Made by a program: the position numbers and the translations under genes | Part shown: positions 24,621-34,960 of the stretch, piece after piece | Layout: each line of letters begins with the position of its first letter | Position numbering within the stretch: position 1 is the stretch's first letter | The notes under the pieces: generated by a model | Database searches by the model: none | The model's input: the letters and a program-made list of their open reading frames with translations, nothing else | What the model was told of the DNA's origin: nothing | Source of the DNA: Serinus canaria | Lineage: Eukaryota > Chordata > Aves > Passeriformes > Fringillidae | Reading direction: 5' to 3' | DNA: 64,000 bases | NCBI RefSeq assembly: GCF_022539315.1 | Contig: NC_066315.1 | Span: 91,614,990 to 91,678,989, forward strand

Positions 24621-25430
24621 TTTACTGCAGATCTGTTCTTAGCACAACTCATCATTCTACCTACAAAATTAATATTAATCACTGAGAAACCACATTTCCT
24701 TCTTTTTCTTTTTGAATGAGATTTTTATTCTGAAAACAGAAGCAAAGGTAAGTCTGTGGTTTCTACCATGACACCACCACCTTCTCCCTTCAGAAATTAA
24801 ATGAGGAATTTGTATTTTTCAGTTTCTGGCATTTCCCTCTCTTCTTTGGGTTCTCAAAAATAATAACAAATCTGTTTGTGATAGATACCTCATCCAGAGT
24901 AGTGTAGAGTGGATGCTTTTTGGCATAGCTGATCTGAAAACTACCAAATATATTCTGTCAAACCTGCTCTAGTAACCTGTTTTAGTCTTTGTCTCAGATC
25001 TGTTAGCCATTGGCTTGCAGCTGTGAAGAGTAAAGGAAAAAAAAGACCCAAGAAATGAAACATGCTGCTGTTCTTAATCTCATTTACCCATTTCATTAAT
25101 TATTCTCCAGCAACCAGACTGAAACTTTTCTGATCATCTCCTTTGCATTGATATAGTTCACAGAAAATATAACAAGACATTACTCATATCTACTTAGGCA
25201 TTTCTAGTTTTAACTGTATGTACTTAAACTGTTTTTTATGGTTGTTCTTACTAACCTGCCGTGGTTTCTACCTTCTCTATGCTCTTTTTTTTTTTATTTT
25301 TATTTTTTATTTTTTTATTGCACAGAATATTAATCTCTTCAACTTTTGCTCTCAACATGATGGAGAATAAAGTCACTCAGCTTGGCCACCCAGTACTGAA
25401 AGGCAAGCAGTGACAGCATTTTTTTTTTCC
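24621..25430. other. AT-rich non-coding stretch with poly-T run
   Basis: No gene is seen. A T-rich low-complexity tract with A interruptions lies at 25284-25319, and a short T run at about 25420. Confidence 0.55.
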
Positions 25431-25860
25431 TTTTGTTTCGTGATGAGAGAAGCCGTCATGCTGACAATGCATCCAACCAGCAACGAGGATTAGTGTTTTA
25501 TGATCCTACAGGAAAATTAAGGTGTAGCTCATCTGCCTTGGCACCACCCAGCTGGGGAGGAGCCCAGCCGCCCGGGGACATCCGCATCTCCACGGTGCCA
25601 CCTTCTGACTGGCACGTGGGAGAGCCGGCTCCAGGGCTGGAGTGTCCCTGCCAGGAAAGGGGATCGGCCCCTGGAGAGCACATCTGCCCGAGGCTGGAGA
25701 GATGTGGGTGTGAGGGTCGGAAAGGGAGCCCCTGGGAGCACGGTCTGGCGTGTGTGCTGCACACAGAACAATCTGGGAGGTCTTGCAGCCTACTGGGCTC
25801 TAAGGCTCAAGTACTGTGCAAGTGCTGGTTGTCAGGTTTTTGTCGTGTTTGAATTACCAG
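25431..25860. other. small GC- and CpG-rich island
   Basis: A sharp GC-rich patch inside AT-rich DNA, with about a dozen CpG dinucleotides at 25560-25760 (for example in 'agccgcccggggacatccgc'). Open frames on both strands (139 aa plus; 88 and 80 aa minus) overlap and lack recognisable domains. It could be a CpG island, a GC-rich transposon remnant or an exon of a non-coding RNA. I cannot choose between these. Confidence 0.35.
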
Positions 25861-28800
25861 AAATGAAAGAACTACCTGGAAAGTAAACATTTTAAAATAT
25901 TTTAAAATTTATTTCACAGGAAAAAAAAAAAAAGCCCACCTCTGTTCGTATCAGTTCCAGGTTAATTTACAGTATGATGACAGCAGGACTAATAGACTAA
26001 AATATCACTAATAGTTTTATTTTTCATGGATGGAGATATGGTAGAGTTGATATTGAAAACTTTCCCAGTGACTTACCACAGCTCCCAAGCACCTTATACA
26101 GAGATGAAAGCGGACACACATCACACTTTCATCAGTATGAAATTTATGTCATGTGCTCTTGGCTTAATTTCTTTGTCCCTCTTCTCTTTTTATTTCCATT
26201 TGTTTAACTTGTAAGTCCACAGGAGACTGTAGACCTAGGATGAATATTACACACTGACTCAAATCCTTCCTTGGTTCTTGAGTCCTAGGAAGGGAAATAC
26301 CATAAATACCTACAGACACAGTATTGGAAACTAGGAGAATCTTTACATTTTTCTTATATGCTGGAGTGCTCCCCTATGTACTTGACCAAAGGGGTCTCAG
26401 AAATAGGGCCCTGCCCATTAATGGGCTCTCTTGCTTATTGATGACTCAAAATTTAAAGGCAGCTATGCTGAAGATGCATAAGGAAAATATAACCTGTCTC
26501 AGTCTACCTTGACCTCTAATACTCCTCAAAATGTTAGAGTTACTGGCCTAACTTTAGGAAAAATCATTAGAGTATTATACCTCTAGCACTTCTAAATGTT
26601 TTGCTGAGAAGCTTAAAAATAATTGAAAGTATAAAAATTGACAGATATGTCCATAAGATAACATGGGGAAAAGAATATGATGGAAGAGAAACTCTTCAGA
26701 GAAACCGTTCCTCTCCATAGTAGGGCTCTCTTAACTCCTCTGAAATGAATTAAAGAACATTTGAATTACAAAGCTGAATGAATTAAAGAAAAATTCCTCA
26801 CATTGTATGCTGTAAAAGATAATTTTCCTCTGACCTTTCTCTTATAAGGTTTAGTTACAAGTGGCTTGCTTTGAGAAGTTGATACCTGATACTCTAGATG
26901 TCAATTGTTTTGTTTTGTTCTGACGTTTCAAATAATTGTGCATTGTTGCCCATTCTAAGGGTGTAACGCTCACAAGGCACAAGGCTTGAAGAAACCAGGG
27001 GGCTTGGGCTCTCTGTCCAACAAAACAGTGCTGCAGGGAGACTAGCCTAGCAGTCAGCAGCCTTGGCAAATTCTAGAAAATTAAAACTATTCAAGAGGCT
27101 TTTCTTTTTGTTTGTTTGCCTAGTTTTAAAATGATATTCTCAGTGGAGATATCTGGAACACTGCCTGTTTGCATCTACATGAGGCAAAAATTCTGTCATA
27201 TTATTTCAACAGAGTTGAATATGATTGAAAAGGAAAGGTACTCTTTGGCATATGACTTAATCAAATATATTTGTTTTTTGTGGCTATATTGTCTTCCCCT
27301 CTTTAGAGAGCTGTCCAAAGGGGCAGCTGCCATTTTGGGAGCATTGCAACACATTATTGTGCAGCACATAAAGAATATATTTTATATCATATGGCACTGT
27401 GGGTTTTTTTTTTTTTTGTTGTTGTTGTTTTCTCTAGGTCACTTGCTAACTTTGCTCAGTAATAGATCAGTGAAAGTTCATGAACAGGGTGCATAGCAAA
27501 ACATTCCAGTACAGGTTTACTTACACAAGGTTTCTTTGTCTTACAGTCAATTTGTAAAGAAAGAGAAAACGGCTTATTATAAAGCTAAATAGAGATCATT
27601 TTGTGGCTCCCAAAAATATGATTTTTACAATGTGTGTTTTTTTCTTGAAGAGAGTGCCAAGGTCTTCGGCAAAAATACATTTGTAAGCTTCTCTTAAAGA
27701 ATAAGTAAAGAAATCAACCCAGAAATACTGTTGTTTCTGTTCAGAAACTTGCTGAGTTTTCCAGGTCACAGAAGACCATTTCCTGACAGTACAAGAAGAG
27801 AGCTAAATCACTGATTTGTTTATGGGTGAATAAAAATACTATGGCTGTAAAGTGCTTTGCTTGTGGCGAGGGGGAGAATGGGGGAAGTCCAGGAGTTGCT
27901 GGGGATTTTTTCTCCTTCTAAAACAAAATCATGGTATTTATATGCTTGTTTCACCAGGAAGTAACTGGCTTTAGTGCACCTTTAGGTTTTGGAATAAAAT
28001 CCTGCTTTAATAACTGTTGCATGTCCACTGTAACAAAGCCAGTTCCAGAAGCAATTATTTATAACCAGATTTAGACTTCATTTGCTGAGGGCAGAGCTCT
28101 CTCTTTGACTTCCCTAAGGAGGGAAAACATAAAATCTTGAGTTTCAGATTCCTTCACATGCAGATGATGGGACAATTGTCACCTTTGGGATTTGGGCTCC
28201 TGGGAAGGATGGTGCTTTGGTTTTAGGAAGCTGTGTTTCCAGGTTTTAAGAAGCTTCATAATTTTCATCTGTTGATGGAGGGAGAGTAGAAATCAGCTGG
28301 CTGTATGGGTATGCCTGGAAGCTTTCCTTTTCCCATCACACATAGGATACTGCTTTAGTTGTGGTTTAGTTGTGTACATTTTGGAAGAACTAGACCTGCT
28401 TGATAATATGTCCCTGTAAACATCAAAGCAAATTATACTGGTCCTAAATAGGGCATAGATATAGCAATTGTAATCTGAAATAAGACATCAGTCTGAGTGT
28501 GTTTGTGAGGTTTTGTCTATGGATTTAAAAGAAAGAAAAAAGCTGAGATCCAGGAATGATTACTGGAAGTTAATGCAGAAATGTTGCCTTGCAGCATTCT
28601 AAGCAAGAAGAGAGGACTGATTCAGCCTCTGCAGTTTTGTATGCAAATTGCTCTTGCAAAGGAAGGGAGATTGCTTTTGACAACTTGACTCTAGCAGTGC
28701 TGCAAGGCACCTAGAATGGTCCTACTTTCTATTTCCTCCAGTTCCTTGTATTCCTTGAGGTGTTGATAATGAAACACTCATGCCCAAACTGAATGCAGCT

Positions 28801-30530
28801 CATGTTGACAGAGACAGCAAATACACATGGTAGCTTTCATATTTCTCTGTCAAATCGTTTGACTTTTTTTCATGCCTTTTCCATAGGGCAAACTGTGAAA
28901 CAACATATAATTTCTGTCACCTGTTTGAGATTTCAGCAGCAGGGTTACAAAAAATGTGCAGATCTCCAGAAAAACATTCAGAAAATGGTGTTTGAATGAT
29001 CTTTGAACTCTCTTTAGGCTTCAAAGGAACTGCTACACTTTCTCCGTAACCTCAGTAATTGCTGATTAAAAAAATTAGAAAAAGCAGATTTGAGAAAGAA
29101 ATCATGCAATCTAGAAACATACTTTCCATCTGTGTATTGCGGCTGAAATCCAAAATAGGCCAGCTGGTCATAGCACAGCTCACATACTCACAGTATCTGT
29201 CCTCTGAATAAGTCATTTCATCATAAACAGTGGAAAGCAAAAAGCAGAGTCTTATCTTCTCTCATTCCCCCCCCCTCTATTTGACACTCAAAGGACTGGC
29301 AGATACTAAAAGATTCCTCTCTGATGTTAAATTTGATATCGTCATTGCATTTTATTTGCTGCTCAAATATGTCTTTTTAAAACTGTGTGATCCAGGATGT
29401 GGAGTGGAATGTTTGTTGTGGCAAATGCCTCTCTTCATTGGAGCAGTTTGGTCTGGCAGTGCTCCCAGTTGCTGTAGATTTAGCAAGTAAGTTGTGCACA
29501 AACCCTTGATTTCTGTTCTTGCTTTTTGTGGAGCTCTACATCTTAAGAACTCCTGCAGTTTTTGGAACTAGGAAGTAGAGTCTTTTAGTATCTACATTTT
29601 TTATCTAATCAACGGGGACTGATCCTAGCAAACTAGAAATTCCTCTTTAAGTAATGGGAAATCTCTCCTTTATTTCCCTCCACAATATTGATTTTGCTAT
29701 GGGGAGCAGACACTGTGCTCAGGGGTTGCAACATTCCCTGCTCCTTCCCTGGGCTGGGATGGTTTGATCCAGTGCTTTTCACTCTGTGCTGAAAGTTTTT
29801 AGATAAAAAAATAGAGATGATGTGTCAGGTGGGGGAGGAGGGATGAAAGGTAAAAACTCTAGTAGTGGTAGGAGTACTGCAGAATCATGAAAGAGAAGTT
29901 AGTCACAGTAGGTTTTTGAAGAAATCTAAATCAGTTTTGACCAGACACAATGGATAGGGAGTCAGTGACCAAGTTCTATCTGAAATAAAACCAGTGAAGG
30001 AAATTTACACCTGAACTTACATTCTGGTGTTTACTATTTTTTCTGATTTTACATTCTTCAAGTATGAATAATCTGGACAGACTGTGTTTAAAGTGCTTTC
30101 TCTACGTAATGGCCAAACTTTTGGCTACTTCAGTGACAAAAAGCATGAAACTGCAGTCTGCAGCAAATGGCTATTAGGTTGGGAGTGAGAACATATGCAA
30201 AAGAATGCCTACATTCACAAAAGTAATCAAACCCCTTTCTGCATGTATAGTGCAGTTTCCATGCACCCATATTATGCCTCCATGCCTAAATAACTACAGG
30301 CACAGCCTTACCCTGGGCTCTCAGAAGAACACTATTATGCTTTGTAATTGCAGCTGTGTGTTAATAGGATTCCTTCTCCTCATTAAAAATGGTGTTCACT
30401 CTAATTGTATGGCTTTTTCTGTACTCTATAAAGGACATCGACTTGTTCCATTAACTTTTTTTTTTCCCTTTTAATAAGAGAATGTCTCCTTTGGTAATTA
30501 ATTGCAAAAAATGCATTTATTTGATGCAGA
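25861..30530. other. AT-rich non-coding stretch
   Basis: No gene is recognised. A run of 14 T followed by (GTT)4 lies at 27404-27430. The 126-aa open frame at 27116-27496 spans this T run and is hydrophobic because of it, so it is not called. Confidence 0.5.
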
Positions 30531-30862
30531 TTTACAGGCATTACAGAATCTCTTAGGAAGAGCAGAACCTCTGGAGGTCTCTAGTCCAATACCCAACTTC
30601 AGCAGCACTGTCTCCAAAAACAGAGCAGGTTGTTTAGGGCCTTGTCCAATGTGTATTTCAATATCTCCAAGGATTAAGGTTCTACATCCTTTCTAGGCTA
30701 CCTGATCCTTTGCTTGACTCCTCTCATTATGCAGAATTTTTTTCTTAAATCTAGTTGAAATTTCCTTTGTTGCAATTATCCATTGCCTTTTGTATTATTA
30801 CTATGCATCTCCAAAAAGAGTCTGTCTTCTCTATAACAATCCATTACTTATTTATGCTGCAA
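30531..30862 (-). mobile_element. CR1 LINE fragment, 3' end (antisense), old
   Basis: A diverged CR1 copy in reverse orientation. Plus-strand landmarks in the expected order are 'acctctggaggtctctagtc', 'cagagcaggttgtttaggg', 'ccttgtccaatgtgtatttc', 'aatatctccaaggattaag', 'ctctcattatgcagaattt', 'gaaatttcctttgttgcaat', 'ccattgccttttgtattat' and 'agagtctgtcttctctataa'. The terminal ATTCT repeat at the left edge is almost lost. No coding capacity remains. Confidence 0.88.
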
Positions 30863-31669
30863 TTGTTTACAGAGCTGCACGAATGGCTGGTGAAGACAGA
30901 CAGATACTCTGAATAGCTGTCAGACTGAAGTAAATAAAATCAGAACCTGCTGGTCAGAGGCTTCTTCAGGTCAGGAAAGAGGTACAGCTGGTCTGAGCAG
31001 CCAAATGAAGTGCTGATGGTCTTACCTGGGAATACAAGAAAGGAGGGTGGTATAGCTACCAAAATGCTTCTCTATGGCTCTCCTTGCTCACAATTAGACA
31101 AAATATCTCCTTGCACTTGTTGTGTGAGAATTGTCTCACTCGTGCCGTATAATAGTTTTTCCAAAAGGTAGCAAATGGTAGCGTGGAAAAACTTGGTCCT
31201 TAATGAACCCTGATGGTTCATTATGAACCTTCATAATGAAGGTCTTACTGGGAGTCTAGGAGGGCTCCTTCTCCTAGGTGTGGTTTTGGGTGGGTTTTTC
31301 CTTAGTGAAAATAAATGCAATTGTTCAAAACAATTGGAAACGTACGTGAGCCGTACTTGTCCATTTCATTTGTTCTTAACCCATGGTGGACACATTGGAG
31401 CACATCCTGCTCACTGCACTGCTCACTCCACCTGGGCAGGCATGTCCTGTGCTAGTTCTAACATGAAAACGAGAGAAGAGTGAAAGTCCCTCCTTTGGAC
31501 TTTACACCTCCTTGTGGCACAAAGTTTCACACAGGGTTGGTATTGGTACTGGACAACTGATCCCCGAGATAAGGTCTGAGGTCTGAGTCTCTCTGGAATG
31601 CAGGCGGAACAGAGGTCTCTGTGCATTCTCCCATATCTCCAGTTTCAGTCTCTGTAGTCTGGCTCACAC
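30863..31669. other. non-coding stretch with short hairpin
   Basis: No gene is seen. The short hairpin at 31217-31240 is listed separately. Open frames are below 90 codons. Confidence 0.5.
31217..31240. repeat. 11-bp perfect hairpin with 2-nt loop
   Basis: The arms 'ttcattatgaa' (31217-31227) and 'ttcataatgaa' (31230-31240) are perfect reverse complements with only CC between them. A further partial hairpin, 'aatgaacc' with 'ggttcatt', overlaps just upstream at 31202-31222. The nested layout suggests small templated insertions. It lies about 450 bp from the larger hairpin at 31670. Confidence 0.85.
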
Positions 31670-31761
31670 TGTGTGCTCTTTCCTCATTCATACCTCCATG
31701 GCAAGAGGAGGTATGAATGAGGAAAGAGCACACATACCTCATTCATACCTCCATGGCAAGA
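31670..31761. repeat. 28-bp perfect hairpin plus direct repeat (template-switch signature)
   Basis: The left arm at 31670-31697 and the right arm at 31707-31734 are perfect reverse complements over 28 bp, with a 9-nt loop 'atggcaaga' (31698-31706). Directly after the right arm, 31737-31761 repeats 25 bp of left arm plus loop in direct orientation (identical to 31682-31706). So the order is arm, loop, inverted arm, arm, loop. No transposon ends or target duplication explain this. Two successive template switches at a replication fork would. The perfect identity suggests a recent event or an assembly or chimeric-read artefact. Confidence 0.95.
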
Positions 31762-32879
31762 TACATGCTACATGCACCCCCTAGATCAGCACCAGAATGA
31801 GCAGCTCTGTGCAAATGCATTTCACATCTTTCAAACTCCCAATGAGATCAGGTGGCGTATTCAAGCAAAGTTGGCAGTCTTTTCATATTTACTTGGACAA
31901 TAATATGTACAATAGATTCTGCTTCCTATCCCAGAAATTGTTTGTTCAAATCTGGTTGTGTGTGAGTGCTCAGGCACAAACAATTGCTGACATTCATGCA
32001 GTATGAGGTGTGGTTTATATCCTTCCAGATTTGTTTATTTGTGGTGTGGTTCCATTCTTAGAGAAGCCTGTTAATTGAGGTCTGTGCTTAATTCTTTACC
32101 TCTTTACCCACCCATATACTCAACTTTACTCAGTTAAGTAATACTGTTGAAGTTTAGCATGAATCTCTAGATTGAGGTCTGCCTCTGCATTAACTTACTG
32201 TAATGAAAATGTAAAATAACCAGAGCAAACCCCTACTCTAGCTATATATACAATCAAATATGCCCTCAAGTAATTGGATCTGTAGAATAGAAAGCAAAAC
32301 ATTGCAAATGGTACTGGTTTGCAGTAATTCATAATCCTTTAAGCATATAAATCCACCAGACAGCTTAGAAGTGCTATTTCTGCCATCAGCTATGTTGAAA
32401 ATGCACTTGCATACTTAGTACTAAACTATGGCATCAAGCAACCAGCCACGCTCCAGGGGTGGAGTAGAGCCCCTATCGCTCCTGTGCCAGTCCTGGGAGT
32501 TGTTACATCTTGGGGAGGCACAGCGCCTGCAGAGCTGCTCTTGCATCACTATTAATTAGGGCTCCGTTTGCACTCCTTTCTGCATCTTGTCAGCTTCCGT
32601 GGCCGGTGTGAGGGACACGATAGCCTCGTCCCCTCAGTGAATGCCACCAGAACTGCTGCAGCAGTCACAGCCAGAGTCCAGCCAGCCCCACACGCCTTTC
32701 CTGACAGTGGCCTGCAGCAGGGGTTTAGAGAAAGAGGAGCAGAGCGAGGCAATTACAGAGAGATACTTTTCAGTGGTTTGCCGGGAAACCAGGAATGTGG
32801 AGGCTTCTTGAGCCAGATATTGTCTCTACGCTTTAGCATATGATAGCTGTACAGGCTGCCAGTGAACTTGTTTTAATCT
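31762..32879. other. non-coding stretch with GC-rich patch
   Basis: No gene is recognised. The part at about 32440-32760 is GC-richer, with overlapping short open frames on both strands (91 aa plus, 66 aa minus) and no recognisable domain. Confidence 0.45.
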
Positions 32880-33065
32880 CCCTTTGAATTATTTTTTCTC
32901 TTCCTGCCTCTCCAATATCCAATGGCAATACATTCCATAACGATTCTCTGGTGTGTGAAACAGTAATTTCTTCTGCTGCCTTTAACCTAGCACCTGCTAA
33001 GTGTACCGGGTAATTTTTCCCATGGTCACCCTCCCATTCTTGCACTTTGAGAGAAAAGACACTTG
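32880..33065 (-). mobile_element. possible ancient L3/CR1-like LINE 3' remnant
   Basis: The plus strand carries 'aatacattccataacgattc', 'ggtgtgtgaaacagtaattt', 'cttctgctgcctttaacct', 'catggtcaccctcccattct' and 'tgcactttgagagaaaag' in the order known from old amniote L3/CR1 copies in antisense (failure to find a 'gtgtgaagaagtatttcctt' core exactly reflects its age). Similarity is from memory and imperfect. No coding potential remains. Confidence 0.45.
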
Positions 33066-33239
33066 GCCCCGGTGGGCAGCAACATCTTTACTTGGAAGCA
33101 TTCCACTTTTCCTGGCCACTTGCTTGTACAAGGGGTACGAGTGGGGAGAAGATTATTTGGTGCCCAAGTTGAACACAAATGGATGAAAAAGAAAAGCATA
33201 CGATCCGAGAGACACCCTCAACAGTGACAATGTATTTAG

Positions 33240-33300
33240 GATGAAAAATTTGGTCCAGTTACTGCTGCCATACCTTCTCCTGTGTGCTCCTTCAACAAGC
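33240..33300 (+). repeat. 61-bp inverted duplicate, copy A
   Basis: This 61-bp segment is a perfect reverse complement of 34814-34874. It begins 'gatgaaaaatttggtccagt' and ends 'gtgtgctccttcaacaagc'. The match stops abruptly at both ends: the next base on either side does not pair. Neighbouring sequence is unrelated to the flanks of copy B. Confidence 0.97.
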
Positions 33301-34639
33301 ACCTCTGTAGCTTCTTGCCACAGAAGAAAAGGTCAGGGCAGAGATCCCTTTCTGCACCAAGAGCAGCAAACAGCTTTTAGTGACAGCAAAGCCTGTTTCT
33401 AACAGTAGAATGTGGAGGGGATGTTTTCCCTTTAAGAAATATCTATTCAAGTTAATTGAAACATCTGTGTAAAATTCATTACATTGTTTTCTTTCGAAAA
33501 TAAATGACAGTTCAGTTCAAAGCTTTTGAATTATACTTAGATTTTTCTTTAGACAAATGGTTTTTTTGATTTAAAAATTAAGTTTACTAGGGTTTAATTT
33601 TAAAGAAAACAAAAGAAATGAAGAAAAATGCAGGGAAGGCAAGAAAGCCTGTCTTCCCCTCCATTATGAACTGCTCCTGATAAAAAAATGCTCCTCGTCA
33701 AAATAACAAGTCCCCTCCACCTTCTCTGATATGAAGGATTGGACCTGCTAGAGAAATGCTAGAAACTTTTGTCTTTAAAATGGTCTTTGTCAGGCTGTGT
33801 GTGTTATGCAATCCAGACCTGGTGACTGATAATTATGATGAAAGTTACATTTTACTGTATTTACGTTTTTAAAATTAGATTCCAGGTAGCAAATTACAAG
33901 AGAACCAAAGAAGAATATTTACAAAACAGCATTTCATTTTCCCCTCCCTTTTATGCTTTGTTTGGTGATAATTTCCCACAGAGGAATTAGGATTTTTAAC
34001 CTAACAATTCTAACAGTTGTAAACTGAATAATAAGCAGAATTTACCACATAAACGTCTGCATTTTTTAAAATATCTCAGATATGGAAAATCTTCCATTCA
34101 TTGGCCTAGCAGATGTTGAAATCAAAATAGATTTCTCTATTATTCTTAGAGGAGATCAAAATGTGAGCTGATTCTGAAAGAGTGACTGAACACCAATCCT
34201 TATCTCCCCACAGTATGGGAAAAGATACAACAAAAATTAATGTCCTTCAAGGCCTTATTTGACATTTCTACCTCTTATTTGCTTATTTAATTCTAGGGCA
34301 GGCACAGTGAAGTAAAATAGGTGTTAGTACTGCTGGCAGACTAATGGAGACTTTGCAGGTGCAGGAAAAAGATACTGAGAAGCAATGACTGGATATTCTT
34401 GTTAATGCTCTCTCTAGCAATGGATTAGTATTTATTTTAGGAAATGTCTGAAATATATGTAATACCAATAAACCTCAAAGAAGTGTTCTTCTGTAAGTCG
34501 GTGCGAGTGCCAAAAGACTAGTGCTACGTAAATGAAAATCTGCTGATTGTTTAGTGTTGCCAAATGTTTAACTGGCCTCTGAAACTTGGCATACACAATG
34601 AAAATTAGTTACCAAATGGATAAAACAATAGACATTACC
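33301..34639. other. AT-rich non-coding spacer between inverted copies
   Basis: No gene or transposon is recognised between the two 61-bp copies. Open frames do not exceed 61 codons. Confidence 0.5.
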
Positions 34640-34960
34640 CAGGAAACACGCTCTTGAGTGGTGTGCTGAGATGGATGGAGTGCTCTGCTGCCTTTACCTC
34701 CTGCTGCATGGGTCGGGTGAGCCCCTGGTGAGATGCCCAGAACCCGAAGGCTGCTGTGGGAGGTGCAGAAAGCTGGGCAGCTTGAGACAGCAGATGCAGC
34801 TCGATGGCTTGGGGCTTGTTGAAGGAGCACACAGGAGAAGGTATGGCAGCAGTAACTGGACCAAATTTTTCATCATGGGAGGCCGCCTTATGCCTCTGGT
34901 CTACAAATCTCAGCAGAGAAGGTCAGGGGGTCATTGGGAGTAATTGTTAGGAGTACTTGT
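34640..34960. other. GC-richer block containing inverted copy B
   Basis: This block has higher GC than its surroundings and open frames on both strands (90 aa plus at 34671-34943; 73, 65 and 60 aa minus), none with a recognisable domain. Copy B of the inverted duplication lies inside it, so the block is a plausible source and position 33240 the recipient. What the block is remains unknown. Confidence 0.4.
34814..34874 (-). repeat. 61-bp inverted duplicate, copy B
   Basis: Perfect reverse complement of 33240-33300, starting 'gcttgttgaaggagcacaca' and ending 'ctggaccaaatttttcatc'. The spacer between the copies is 1,513 bp. No terminal inverted repeat of a longer element, no target duplication and no poly-A tail are seen. 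Confidence 0.97.

Noticed and set aside
27116..27496. 126-aa open frame with a hydrophobic stretch
   Set aside because: The hydrophobic part is encoded by a T run plus GTT repeats.
29396..29486. Possible 91-bp internal exon with a strong GTAAGT donor at 29487
   Set aside because: The acceptor is weak and the peptide matches nothing I know; isolated GTAAGT sites occur often by chance.
31670..31734. Perfect hairpin considered as a microRNA precursor
   Set aside because: A fully perfect 28-bp stem with an adjoining direct repeat fits a mutational template switch better than a microRNA precursor, which normally has bulges and a longer stem.
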